Shown here piece by piece: positions 41,098 through 50,744 of a stretch of DNA of 64,000 bases; positions within the stretch are counted from its first letter, which is position 1, and each line of letters opens with the position of its first letter. Source of the stretch: Gammaproteobacteria bacterium (lineage in GTDB: Bacteria > Pseudomonadota > Gammaproteobacteria > Chromatiales > Chromatiaceae); NCBI GenBank assembly GCA_009928645.1, contig SACH01000005.1, positions 1 through 64,000 of the forward strand, read 5' to 3'. The notes under the pieces are model-generated. The model was not told where the DNA came from. It did no database searches and saw only the letters and a list, made by a program, of their open reading frames with translations. The position numbers were made by a program, and so were the translations under genes.

Positions 41098-43326
41098 TCA
41101 ATATTCGTTCAACATGGCCAGGTCCTGATCCGCCCGCCGCAAGCGGATAGCCAGGGTGCGGGCCAGACCCTCCAGCATGTTGAAGCCCAGGCGCTTGTGA
41201 CCCTCGACCAGGTGGTCGAAATTCCGGCGCGACAGGGCGTAGACCTCGGTGTCGGTGTAGGCCACCGCGTCATGGTTGCGGGGCCGGTTGTCGAGGAAGG
41301 ACAGGCCGCCGAAAAAGTCGCCCCGACCAAAGGTACCGGCGTGCCGGGTCTTGCCGGCACCGACGGGAAGGAAGATGCGCACCGCGCCGCGGCGGATCCA
41401 GTAGATCTCATCCCCGACGGCCCCCGAGGCGTAGACGGTCTCCCCGGCCGGGTAATGGCGCTCCTCCAGGCAGGCTTCCAGATCCTGCAGGGTCTCATCC
41501 TTGCGCTGACTGAAGATCTCCATCTCCTGCAAGCGCAGGGGCGGCTCTTCCTCCTCCAGCACCGCCAGGGGCGCGTCCCGCTCACCCAGGAGGCGGTCCT
41601 CCACCCACTCGATGGCGCTATCCAGTTGCGGGAAGATGCGGACCGCCGCGTCGTCGCCGACGATGACGCCGGTATGCTCCAGAAATTCCCGCAGATTGCG
41701 ACCGCTGGGCAGGGCTTCGGGGATGCTGGAGAGGATGAGGAGGGCGCCCTTCTCCTGCAAGGCATTGCGCACGATCACCAGCAGGTGGGCGGCGGTGACA
41801 TCCATGGATTGCACCCGCTTGAGATCCAGGATCATGAACCGGCGCTTGCCGAATTCCGGCTCCAGTTGCGCATAGAGCTGATGCGAGGTGCCGAAAAAGA
41901 GGCTGCCCTGGAGTTCAAAGATGACGCCCTGATCGCCCTTGCTCTCGATGATGCGCATCTCCTCCTCGGTGCGCACCCAGGTCGAGGAGGTCTGATTGAT
42001 GTAGACCTTGTGCCGCACCACGGCGCCACCGATCTGCTCGCGGACGAAGAGCAGGATCGCCAGGGCCACGCCCACGCCAGAGGCGGCGATCAGACCGATG
42101 GTGAGGGCGGCGACCACCACGGCCAGGACCACGACGAAATCGAAGACCGTGGCCCGCGACTGGACGAAGTGCAGGGGTTCGCGGTCGATCATGCGGATGC
42201 CGACCACGATGAGGATGCCCGCCAGGGCGGCGACCGGGATCCAGGCGAGGAAGGAGCCCAGGGCCAGGGCGGCGACCAGGGCGAAGACCCCTTCGAGGAT
42301 GCCCGACAGCCGGGTGCGGCCACCGCTGTTGACGTTGACCAGGGTGGGGCCCATGGCGCCGGCCCCGGGGATGCCGCCGATGGTGGCGGAACAGATGTTG
42401 GCCACCCCCTGGGCCACCAGTTCGCGGTCGGAGTCGTGGCGGCTACGGGTCAGTTGGTCGACGACGATGCAGGTCTTGAGGGTGTCGATGGACAGCAGCA
42501 CCGCCAGGGTCAGGGCGCTGCCGAACAGGCCGGCCACCTCTCCCAGGCGCAGGTCGCCGATATCCTTCCACAGCTCGGTCACGCTCGCGACCAGCCCCTG
42601 CCCCTGGGCCTCCATGGTGCCGATGATCAAGGGGTTGCCCTCGATCAGCCACAGGCTGGGATCGACGAACTCCGCCAGGCCAAAATAGGTGCCCAGGCCG
42701 GCGAGGATGCCGAGGATGGTGCCGGGCACCAGCTTCGTCAGTTTGGGGCCGAGGAAGGTGAAGAAGACGGTGGCTCCGCCCACCGCCAGGGCGCGCCAGT
42801 CCCAGTGGTCGGGGGTCATGAGGATGTGCCACCAGGATTCGCTGGCGGCGCCGAGGAATTTGGGGATCTGACTGCCGATGATGATCAGGCCCACGCCGGT
42901 CATGTAGCCGCTGACGACGGTGTAGGGGATGAACTTGATCAGGCGGCCGATGCCGACGAAGCCCAGCAGCATCTGGGCCAGACCGGCGATGACGGTGAGC
43001 AGCACCAGCAACAGGATGATGGTACTGGCCCCGACGCCATAGCCGGTCATCTCGATGGCGAAGGCCGAGAGCACCGCCGCGGCCGGGGCGCAGGGGGTGG
43101 TGATGAGCCGGTCGGTGCCGCCCAGGATGGGGGCCACCAGGCCGAGCACGGTGGCGCCGATGATGCCGGCCAGGGCGCCCATGGTGGCGTAGCCCGGCCC
43201 GATGGCGGCGTAGATGGTGACGCCAAAGGCGATGGAGGACGGCAGCACGACCAGCATGGCGGCGAGGCCGCCCCAGAAGTCGCCCAGGTCCTTGTTGCGT
43301 CGGTGGAGAAGAGCGGAAGCGTTCAT
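41098..43326 (-). CDS. SulP-family anion transporter with STAS and C-terminal cyclic-nucleotide-binding domain
   Basis: SulP membrane domain, STAS RRFMILDLKRVQSMDVTAAHLLV, cNMP-binding GDEIYWIRRGAVRIFLP...GRGDFFGGLSFLDNRPRNHDAVAYTDTEVYAL. Confidence 0.9.
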   Translation of the reverse strand: MNASALLHRRNKDLGDFWGGLAAMLVVLPSSIAFGVTIYAAIGPGYATMGALAGIIGATVLGLVAPILGGTDRLITTPCAPAAAVLSAFAIEMTGYGVGASTIILLLVLLTVIAGLAQMLLGFVGIGRLIKFIPYTVVSGYMTGVGLIIIGSQIPKFLGAASESWWHILMTPDHWDWRALAVGGATVFFTFLGPKLTKLVPGTILGILAGLGTYFGLAEFVDPSLWLIEGNPLIIGTMEAQGQGLVASVTELWKDIGDLRLGEVAGLFGSALTLAVLLSIDTLKTCIVVDQLTRSRHDSDRELVAQGVANICSATIGGIPGAGAMGPTLVNVNSGGRTRLSGILEGVFALVAALALGSFLAWIPVAALAGILIVVGIRMIDREPLHFVQSRATVFDFVVVLAVVVAALTIGLIAASGVGVALAILLFVREQIGGAVVRHKVYINQTSSTWVRTEEEMRIIESKGDQGVIFELQGSLFFGTSHQLYAQLEPEFGKRRFMILDLKRVQSMDVTAAHLLVIVRNALQEKGALLILSSIPEALPSGRNLREFLEHTGVIVGDDAAVRIFPQLDSAIEWVEDRLLGERDAPLAVLEEEEPPLRLQEMEIFSQRKDETLQDLEACLEERHYPAGETVYASGAVGDEIYWIRRGAVRIFLPVGAGKTRHAGTFGRGDFFGGLSFLDNRPRNHDAVAYTDTEVYALSRRNFDHLVEGHKRLGFNMLEGLARTLAIRLRRADQDLAMLNEY

Positions 43327-43337
43327 GGGTGTGAGTG

Positions 43338-44750
43338 TCAATCCCGTTGCATGACCTGAAGGCGTCGGTTGAGAGACTGGCGGCTGATGCCGAGCAGCAT
43401 GGCGGCGATGCCCTGGTTGTGATTGGCCCGCCGCATGGCCTCCTCCACCAGGAAGACATCGGCCTCCTTGAGGGTGGGGAAGCGCCCCGGAATAGCCAGG
43501 GCCGGCCCCTGCTCCGCGGCGGGCGGGGTCGGTCCGGACCCGTCCCGGTCCCGCTTGATGACCTGCTGAAAGCTGTCCAGGGCCAGCATGGCACCGCCGC
43601 GATGCTGTGCCAGGGCGTTGAAGACCAGGGCCCGCAACTCGCGGATATTGCCTGGGAAGTCATACAGGGACAACAGGGTGTGCAATTCCCCGGGGGCCCG
43701 GGGCGCGGGCCGGCCCAGGGTCTGGGCGGCCTCGTCGATGAAGTGCTGCAGCAGCAGCGGCAGGTCGTCCCGGCGCTCCCGCAGGGGGGGCAGCTCGACG
43801 GGGTGGCTGGAGAGGCGGAAGTAGAGGTCTTGGCGGAACTTGCCCCGATCCATGCGCCGGTGCAGGGGCTGGTTGGTGGCCGCCAGGATGCGGGCATCGC
43901 TGGTGCGCGGCACGTCCGAGCCGATGGGGTAGTAGCTCTGGGCCTGGAGCAGGCGCAGCAGCTTGACCTGGGAGGCGGGCTTGAGGTCCCCGATCTCATC
44001 GAGGAACAGGGTGCCCCCCGCCGCCTTGGCGATCAGGCCCTCCCGCTCCCGGTCGGCGCCGGTGAAGGCGCCGCGGACATGGCCGAAGAGGGTATCGGAG
44101 AAGAGGTTGTCGTCCAGGCCGGCGACATTCAGGCTGACCAGCTCCCCGGCCCGGCCACTGAGGCGATGAATGGCCTGGGCGATCAGTTCCTTGCCAGTAC
44201 CGGTCTCGCCGGTGATCAGCACCGGCTCCCCGGAGTCGGCGATGGCCTCCAGATAGCGGAACAGGCGCTGCATGCGGTGGTTGCGGGTGACGATGGCGGC
44301 GAAGGCCTCCGGGTGATCGACCCCCTCCCCCATGAGGCTGGAGCGCAGGGAGCCGATCTCCTGACGGAGCTGGCGGATCTCCAGGGCCCGGCGCACGGCG
44401 GAGACGAAGCGGCTCTCCTCCACCGGCTTGACCAGATAGTCGAAGGCCCCCTCCTTCATGCAGGACACCGCCGTTTCCACCTCCTGGGAGGCGGTCATGA
44501 CCACCACGGGGATCTCGGGATACTCCCGGGTCAGGCGCGGCAGCAATTCCTGTCCGGAGACATGGGGCATGAAGAGATCGAGGATGATCACCCCCGCCGT
44601 CTGACGCTCCAAAAAGGGCAGCAGTTCCCGGCCATCGTTCAGGGCGTTGACGGCGGTGATGCCGTGGGTGTTGAGCAGGTATTCCGCCCCGAAGAGGATC
44701 TCCTCCTCGTCGTCCACCAGGACCACCGGCCACTTCTGTCGGCTTTCCAC
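43338..44750 (-). CDS. Sigma-54-dependent response regulator (NtrC/AtoC type)
   Basis: Receiver domain, GETGTGKELIAQAIH, GAFTGADREREGLIAKAAGGTLFLDEIGDL, Fis-type HTH NQGIAAMLLGISRQSLNRRL. Confidence 0.94.
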   Translation of the reverse strand: MESRQKWPVVLVDDEEEILFGAEYLLNTHGITAVNALNDGRELLPFLERQTAGVIILDLFMPHVSGQELLPRLTREYPEIPVVVMTASQEVETAVSCMKEGAFDYLVKPVEESRFVSAVRRALEIRQLRQEIGSLRSSLMGEGVDHPEAFAAIVTRNHRMQRLFRYLEAIADSGEPVLITGETGTGKELIAQAIHRLSGRAGELVSLNVAGLDDNLFSDTLFGHVRGAFTGADREREGLIAKAAGGTLFLDEIGDLKPASQVKLLRLLQAQSYYPIGSDVPRTSDARILAATNQPLHRRMDRGKFRQDLYFRLSSHPVELPPLRERRDDLPLLLQHFIDEAAQTLGRPAPRAPGELHTLLSLYDFPGNIRELRALVFNALAQHRGGAMLALDSFQQVIKRDRDGSGPTPPAAEQGPALAIPGRFPTLKEADVFLVEEAMRRANHNQGIAAMLLGISRQSLNRRLQVMQRD

Positions 44751-44758
44751 GCTTGATC

Positions 44759-44848
44759 TCCGCTAATTCTGGGTAATCGTCCGGCCCCCCTCCCCCGCCC
44801 TCCGCCGCCAGGGGAGAGGGCGGGGGAGAATCAGCAGCTTGCACTACC
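44759..44848. repeat. About 90-bp interspersed GC-rich hairpin element, copy 1
   Basis: ccgctaatt-N-cccccctcccccgcc...ggggagagggcgggggagaatcagcagcttgcactac; matches 47068-47160. Confidence 0.7.
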
Positions 44849-44924
44849 CATGCCTGCCCAGACACTGGTGGGTGTGGACGATGACCTTTCATCGGTAGGG
44901 ATGGTTGAGGATCGTCCCTGATCG

Positions 44925-47033
44925 TCAGCCCTGTTCGCTCACCTTGGCCAGGGGTAACAGGACGCTGACCCGGGTGCCCGCCCCGGGGGCGGATTCGATC
45001 TCCATCCGGCCGGAATGATGCTGAATGATCCGGGCGCAAATGGACAGCCCCAACCCCGTGCCCCCCGCCGTGCCACGGGTGGTGAAGAAGGGTTCGGTGA
45101 CCCGCTCCCGCACCTCCTCCACCATGCCTTGACCCTCATCGGCGACGCACACCCGCACGAACTCTCCTTCCGGCTCCAACCCGGCAGTGATCAGGACCGC
45201 TGCCGAGCGGTCTGGCAGGGCTTGCAGGGCGTTGAGGATCAGGTTGATGAAGACCTGTTCCAGTTGCTGGGCGTTGCCCCGGACGCACGGCAGAGATTCC
45301 GGCAGTTCCAGCCGGCAATGGTCCGTGTAGCGGTGAATCTGGCTCTGCAGAATGGACAGGGCCGTGGGCAGGACCTCCCCCAGGTCCACGGCATGGTCCA
45401 GGTCGCCGGCATCCGGCCGGGCCATGTGCTTGAGGTTACCAACAATCTTCTCGATGCGCTGGGCGCCCTTGACGATCCCTTCCACCAGCCGCGGCAGCCC
45501 GGTGAGGGCGCGGTCCACCGGAACGCCGCCAATGGTGAAGTCGCCATAGTCGCGCCGATGCTGGTCGAGCACCTTGCGCAGATCCTCCCAACTGCGGGCC
45601 AGGATGGAGGCGTTGAACTGGATGGCGTTGTTGGGGTTGTTGATCTCGTGGGCGACGCTGGCGGCGAGCACGCCCAGGGAGGCGAGACGAGCATTGCGGA
45701 TGGCATGGGCCTCCAGGACCCGCTTCTCCGTGACATCGGTGAGGATGACCATGGCCGCGGCGACCCGGGCCCCCTCCCGCAAGGGCACCAGGCGCAGTTC
45801 CCACCAGGTCGAATCATCCCCGGCGTAACCGAAATGCTCCGGCTCTCCCAGGGTCAGGACCTTGGCCAGGGCCTGGTTGAAGCGCTCCCGAGCCCGGATC
45901 GGCAGAAAGCCGGCACCGCACCGGCCATCGCCACCGTTAGCGGCGGGCAGGGGTCGGTTGACGATCAGGATGCAGCCCGCCCGGTCCACGGTCATGATGA
46001 TATCCGGCGATTGGTCGATGAGGATGCGCAGTTTCTGTTCCGAAGCCCGCAGGTCCTCCTCGATGCGCAGGCGCAAGCGCAGGGCGGCGCGGAAATGGAC
46101 GATGAAGAGGACCACTACCAGGGTCAGCGCCAGGCCACTGCCGAGGATGATCCAGGGGCCTTCCCGAAAGACCTCGGTGGTGAATTGGCGGGTCGGCGAG
46201 CAGGTGATTGACCAGCGGCGATCCGCCACCGGGAAGCTCTCGGTGACCCGTGGCGTCGGCTCCAGGTCCCAGCCCCGCCACTCGGTGGTCGCCGGGGTCG
46301 GGGAGCGATTGAGCCGGCTGGCGTAAAAGTCGAGCAGTTCCTCCCCGGCGGGCGCGGACTCGTCCAGGACCAGAAACTCCACCCCGCGGGGCTCCAGCAC
46401 GCCCATGGCGGCATCGGCGATGTCGGCGATGCGGAAGACCCCGACGACGAAACCCAGGAGCCGGGCTAGGGGCTCATCCCCCTGTCCACTACCCGGCGGA
46501 GCGGTGAAGACCGGCTTGAAGGCCATGAAGCCATACTGGGGGTTCGGATCATGGATCAGGGGAATGCGCCCGCTCACCACCATGTCGCCACTGGCCAGGG
46601 CGCGCGCCATCAGGTTGCGCAACAGGGGCTGCTCGCCCAGGTCCAGTCCCTGATAGAAGGCGCTGTTCCCCTCCGAATTCAGAAACCGGATGGGGTAGCG
46701 GTCCTCCCCCGCCGCTCCGGCCTGAGGGATGACCCAGGCCAGGGCGTGGATGCCCTTAAAGCGATCGGCGAGGCCGTAGGCGAAGCGGGCGAAGGCCGGC
46801 TCATCGACCTGGGGGGCGACCAGAAAGAGGTCATGTAAGGAGCGGACGGCGTCCAGACCCTCCTCGATCCCCTTCTTCAGGACTCGGTTACGATTTTGCG
46901 CGAGCCATTCAAATTCCAGTTGGTGGCGCTTCTCGATCTCGACCTGGACTAGCCAGAAGGCACCCGTGGACAGGAGCACCCCGATGACCCCGACCAGGAT
47001 CGCCAGCCAGTGGAGCTTGAGAAATCTGACCAT
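44925..47033 (-). CDS. CHASE-type sensor histidine kinase
   Basis: N-terminal TM plus CHASE-like domain (VIPQAG...DRYPIRFL), PAS, HEINNPNNAIQFN, ATPase GTGLGLSICARIIQHHSGRMEIES. Confidence 0.9.
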   Translation of the reverse strand: MVRFLKLHWLAILVGVIGVLLSTGAFWLVQVEIEKRHQLEFEWLAQNRNRVLKKGIEEGLDAVRSLHDLFLVAPQVDEPAFARFAYGLADRFKGIHALAWVIPQAGAAGEDRYPIRFLNSEGNSAFYQGLDLGEQPLLRNLMARALASGDMVVSGRIPLIHDPNPQYGFMAFKPVFTAPPGSGQGDEPLARLLGFVVGVFRIADIADAAMGVLEPRGVEFLVLDESAPAGEELLDFYASRLNRSPTPATTEWRGWDLEPTPRVTESFPVADRRWSITCSPTRQFTTEVFREGPWIILGSGLALTLVVVLFIVHFRAALRLRLRIEEDLRASEQKLRILIDQSPDIIMTVDRAGCILIVNRPLPAANGGDGRCGAGFLPIRARERFNQALAKVLTLGEPEHFGYAGDDSTWWELRLVPLREGARVAAAMVILTDVTEKRVLEAHAIRNARLASLGVLAASVAHEINNPNNAIQFNASILARSWEDLRKVLDQHRRDYGDFTIGGVPVDRALTGLPRLVEGIVKGAQRIEKIVGNLKHMARPDAGDLDHAVDLGEVLPTALSILQSQIHRYTDHCRLELPESLPCVRGNAQQLEQVFINLILNALQALPDRSAAVLITAGLEPEGEFVRVCVADEGQGMVEEVRERVTEPFFTTRGTAGGTGLGLSICARIIQHHSGRMEIESAPGAGTRVSVLLPLAKVSEQG

Positions 47034-47067
47034 GCCGGCTGACGCCACCCACCCCTGCCAGGATTGA

Positions 47068-47160
47068 CCGCTAATTGAGATGCACCCGTTCGCCCCCCTC
47101 TCCCCAACCCTCCCCCGCTAGGGGGGAGGGAGGAAGCGAATCGGCGGCTTGCGCAACGGA
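47068..47160. repeat. About 90-bp interspersed GC-rich hairpin element, copy 2
   Basis: ccgctaatt-N-cccccctctccccaaccctcccccgctaggggggaggg-N-cgaatcggcggcttgcgcaac; matches 44759-44848. Confidence 0.7.
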
Positions 47161-47261
47161 AGCCCCCTGAGTACGCGAGGAGTCTGAACGACTACATCGA
47201 GATGCTTGAGGTGCTCGGCGGAGCCCCATTCACCCGTGCCCGATTATTACATCCGGGTCAA

Positions 47262-47300
47262 AGAAAAAAAATGACCGGCACCCGCTCCCTGGATGCCGGT
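47262..47300 (-). terminator. Rho-independent terminator downstream of the PiT/DUF47 copy 2 operon
   Basis: Minus strand ccggca...tgccgg stem followed by a T-rich tract (tcattttttttctttg). Confidence 0.7.
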
Positions 47301-47324
47301 TTCCATAACGGGGATGGAGGAAAA

Positions 47325-48023
47325 TCAGGCAATCTTGACCACGATATCGTGCAAAACGCGGCTGGCCTCCAGCAACTGATCCGCGGCATCGTACATATCA
47401 CGGTAGATTTCCCGGGTACGGAAGATATCGAGGGTCATTTCCATGGCATCCGCCGGGGTCGCCTCGCCTTTGCTGGCCAGCAGCTTGAGATGGGCCTCCT
47501 TGTCGTAAAGCTGCACCAGGGCCCGGCGGTAGGTCTGCTCCATCTTGCGCTCGGCGTTGCGAGCGAAGGTGGCATCCTCGTCGGCGAGGGCGGGATTGCT
47601 GCCGAGTTTGCCATAGCCCCGCTGCAAGGACTCCACGCCGGACTTTAACAAGACGGCCATTTCGAGGATGTATTTATCGGAGTCGAAATGTAGCGCGCCC
47701 ATCTCCCGCGCGGTGATCTTGGTGTAATTGATCACGTAGTCCAGGGTCTGGATCGCCCGGAGGATGTCCTCCCGGTCCATGGGCGTGGCGAAGGCCTTAT
47801 ACAAGGCTTCGACATTGCGGCTCTTAATCTCGTCCGCTTCCTTTTCCAGGGCACGGATCTCGTTCAGGGCCTCTTCGCTGCTCGATTCCATGAACTCGAC
47901 GAACTTGGTCGTCGCCCTCACCGCCACGTCGCATTGATCGCAAATCATGCGGAAAAAGTCGGGCATGACGGGAAAGATGCGATCCATCAATTTGCCGACT
48001 GCCGAATTCGGGTTGCCACTCAT
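47325..48023 (-). CDS. DUF47/TIGR00153 PhoU-like protein (copy 2)
   Basis: MSGNPNSAVGKLMDRIFPVMPDFFRMICDQCDVAVRATTKFVEFM. Confidence 0.9.
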   Translation of the reverse strand: MSGNPNSAVGKLMDRIFPVMPDFFRMICDQCDVAVRATTKFVEFMESSSEEALNEIRALEKEADEIKSRNVEALYKAFATPMDREDILRAIQTLDYVINYTKITAREMGALHFDSDKYILEMAVLLKSGVESLQRGYGKLGSNPALADEDATFARNAERKMEQTYRRALVQLYDKEAHLKLLASKGEATPADAMEMTLDIFRTREIYRDMYDAADQLLEASRVLHDIVVKIA

Positions 48024-48110
48024 GATTCTGTTCCTCGAAAGAAAAAACGCGGGATAGTCAGGTTCTGGCCAGGCGGCCAGGGATGGCGCCATGAACCGGG
48101 AGATTAGCCC

Positions 48111-49154
48111 TCAGGCAACCCCGGTCAGAAAATACAGGACGTAGAAGGTCAGGGCGCCCACCGCGCCCGAACCGGGGATGGTGATCACCCAGGTACTGGC
48201 GATATCCCGGGCCTTGGCCCAACGGACCGCTTTGGGTCGTTCCGCGGAACCGATACCCATGATGGAAGAACTGACCACGTGGGTGGTGGAAACGGGCGCG
48301 CCCAGAGCGGAGGCGCCGAAAATGACCGCCGCGGAAGTCAGTTGGGCGCTGACGGCATGGATGGGGCGCAGCTTGTAGATGGCGAAGCCGACAGTTTTGA
48401 CGATCCGCCAGCCACCCGAGAGGATCCCCAGGGTGAGGACCGTGGCGCAACTCAGAACGACCCACAAGGGCACGACGAATTCTTCCTGAAAATTGCCCAA
48501 CACCAGCACCAGGGTGATGATACCCATACTCTTCTGGGCGTCATTGGCGCCATGGGAAAAGGCGAGGGCGGCGGCGGTAAAGAACTGAACCTTGCGCAGG
48601 GGCTTGTTGGCCTGGGGGGTGGCCCGCGCGAGCACGATGCCCAGCAAGCGCATGACGAGAAAACCCACCCAGAATCCGAGCAAGGGGGAGACGATCAGCG
48701 AGAGGATGACCTTGGTGACGCCATCCAGTTTTCCTTCCGTGATCAAGGCACTGAAACCCCAGACCACCGCCGAGGTGCCGACGGCGGCAATCACCGCCCC
48801 CGCCAGACCACCCACCAAGGCGTGGGAGGAGGACGAGGGGATGCCATACCACCAGGTCAGGATGTTCCAGAAGATGGCGCCAAAGACACCGCACATCACC
48901 ACCGACACGGACAAGACCGTGGAAACGTCGCTGAGGTTGATGAACTTGCCGATGGTATTCGCGACCGCCGTGCCGCCCAGAAGGGGGCCTAGGAACTCGA
49001 AACAGGCAACAATCGCGACCGCCTGCACGGGCGTCATCGCGCGGGAGGCAATCATGGGCGCGATAATGTTCGCGGCATCATGAAAGCCATTGGTGTAATC
49101 GAAGATCAGAACGATCGCGATCGCCAAGAGGGCAAAGATTACGACGGTATCCAT
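48111..49154 (-). CDS. PiT-family inorganic phosphate transporter (copy 2)
   Basis: FDYTNGFHDAANIIAPMIASRAMTPVQA, SHGANDAQKSMGIITL. Confidence 0.93.
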   Translation of the reverse strand: MDTVVIFALLAIAIVLIFDYTNGFHDAANIIAPMIASRAMTPVQAVAIVACFEFLGPLLGGTAVANTIGKFINLSDVSTVLSVSVVMCGVFGAIFWNILTWWYGIPSSSSHALVGGLAGAVIAAVGTSAVVWGFSALITEGKLDGVTKVILSLIVSPLLGFWVGFLVMRLLGIVLARATPQANKPLRKVQFFTAAALAFSHGANDAQKSMGIITLVLVLGNFQEEFVVPLWVVLSCATVLTLGILSGGWRIVKTVGFAIYKLRPIHAVSAQLTSAAVIFGASALGAPVSTTHVVSSSIMGIGSAERPKAVRWAKARDIASTWVITIPGSGAVGALTFYVLYFLTGVA

Positions 49155-49259
49155 GGGGTGTCTGGCCGTGGGCTTGAGGTCAAGGGTTAAAGGGGCAATC
49201 CCCACCGGGGATTGGGCGGCGGTATTGGAGCGGATGGGGTAACGCTCTCGACCGGGGCC

Positions 49260-49898
49260 TCAGTTAGCCATGGCTTGTTCGGGCCATGACGGCGGATGGA
49301 GGTAGCCGCGTCTCTCGGCCGAGGGTGCGGCTGGAGATCTGACCGCGTCTTTCGCTGGAAAAGACAGTGCAGGTACTTTCGGCGGCAAGGATGCAAGAGA
49401 CTGGGCGTCATGATCACCGGAGCGGTCATCGCGCACCGAAGCGGGCCTGAAGCCATTGCGTTTCAAAATCTCGGTCATGGTGGTGATCGAGGGGAGGTAC
49501 TCCTCGCCGACGCCATGCTCGCGGAGCGCCTGGATGGCCTCCTTGGCGGTCAGCCAGCGATGTCCAATCCGCTTCCGGGATGGAGGATGGAGCGGGTCAT
49601 GGCCACGAACCAATTGCCTGAGCAGCGACATGATTTCCGGATGTTTCTCTTCCCAGAGCTTGTTGCCGGAAAAGGCGGCGCGGGCGCTGTAACAGACAAA
49701 ACCAGTACGGATCTCATGGAGACCCAGTGCGACCGCCTCGCGCCCCCAGCCAAACAGCTTTTCCGCCCGCGCGGGATTGCCCCCGCAGTATTTCAGGGCA
49801 ATAGAGGCCTGAAAGGCACGTCGGTCCGGCCCCCGCAAAGTGCGGGCGGAAGAGCGCAGCGACTCGCGATGCGCTTTATCGAGACGAGGATGAGTCAT
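49260..49898 (-). CDS. HTH/transposase N-terminus-like hypothetical protein
   Basis: MTHPRLDKAHRESLRSS...HRWLTAKEAIQALREHGVGEEYLPSITTMTEILKRNGFR; no DDE domain visible. Confidence 0.4.
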   Translation of the reverse strand: MTHPRLDKAHRESLRSSARTLRGPDRRAFQASIALKYCGGNPARAEKLFGWGREAVALGLHEIRTGFVCYSARAAFSGNKLWEEKHPEIMSLLRQLVRGHDPLHPPSRKRIGHRWLTAKEAIQALREHGVGEEYLPSITTMTEILKRNGFRPASVRDDRSGDHDAQSLASLPPKVPALSFPAKDAVRSPAAPSAERRGYLHPPSWPEQAMAN

Positions 49899-50057
49899 TG
49901 AGAACTTATTGAATGCGATCAATCCAGAAGCCTCTGCCGCCCGTGCTGGATTCAAGGGGCACCCCAAATCCAGGATCTCAGGCGGCGTTACCAAACGGCA
50001 AATTTGTTGACATACCAGCCCGGCGGGACGGGGTTGGCGTAACCCCGGGGTGTGACA

Positions 50058-50303
50058 TCAACGCGAGGGCAGAGGTGTCGCGAGACGAAGCTTGCTGAAG
50101 TGGAAGTCGCGCTGCAGCTTGGGTTCGCGACTGGGGCGGGACGATCCCGGCATAGCGGAGTTGAGCGCCATGACCAGAAAGAACAGGCAGCCAGCAATAG
50201 CCGCCAAATGGATCAGGGCCCCGGAGTTACCAAGTTCAGGAGAGAGAAGCAAGATGCCATAGCCCAATAGAGCGATCTGGATCCGACGTTGAGTGCTCAT
50301 CAT
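50058..50303 (-). CDS. Small membrane hypothetical protein
   Basis: MMSTQRRIQIALLGYGILLLSPELGNSGALIHLAAIAGCLFFLVMALNS. Confidence 0.4.
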   Translation of the reverse strand: MMSTQRRIQIALLGYGILLLSPELGNSGALIHLAAIAGCLFFLVMALNSAMPGSSRPSREPKLQRDFHFSKLRLATPLPSR

Positions 50304-50744
50304 ATATTTCCTCTCGGGTATCACCTGAAATTCACCATGCCCGAGCCTGATGGCTCCTGAGGCTTGGCAATCCCATCATCTTGACGAGTTCCCGCTAACC
50401 AGCCGCTGGGCGGCTGCCTGAATCCAACCTGCGGACGGAAAGGTCCGGTTATCGGCCTCGTCAGACCACGCCAATTGAATGCAGCATCCTTGCCAATCTC
50501 TCCCAATCCAAAAATAGAAAGCCAGGACAGCAGGTTAGATAGCGATCCGTCTGGTATCGGCCACTTAGGCGGGTGCAACCATTGCGCGCGTATCGGCAGC
50601 GGAGAAGCAGAATTAGCTTTAATTTCGTTATGTTATTGCCCCCAGCGCCACCACACGGTGCAGCAATTTCTGCACCCCACAAGCCAGCCTCACCGTCCGC
50701 ACCCATCTCCGAGGCTTGGCCCCGGCATCGTGAAGATGAGGACT

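Noticed and set aside
38627-41128. 833-aa plus-strand ORF
   Set aside because: Antisense to hoxF/hoxE; composition artefact
41197-43359. 720-aa plus-strand ORF
   Set aside because: Antisense to the SulP gene; Q/G/D-rich shadow ORF
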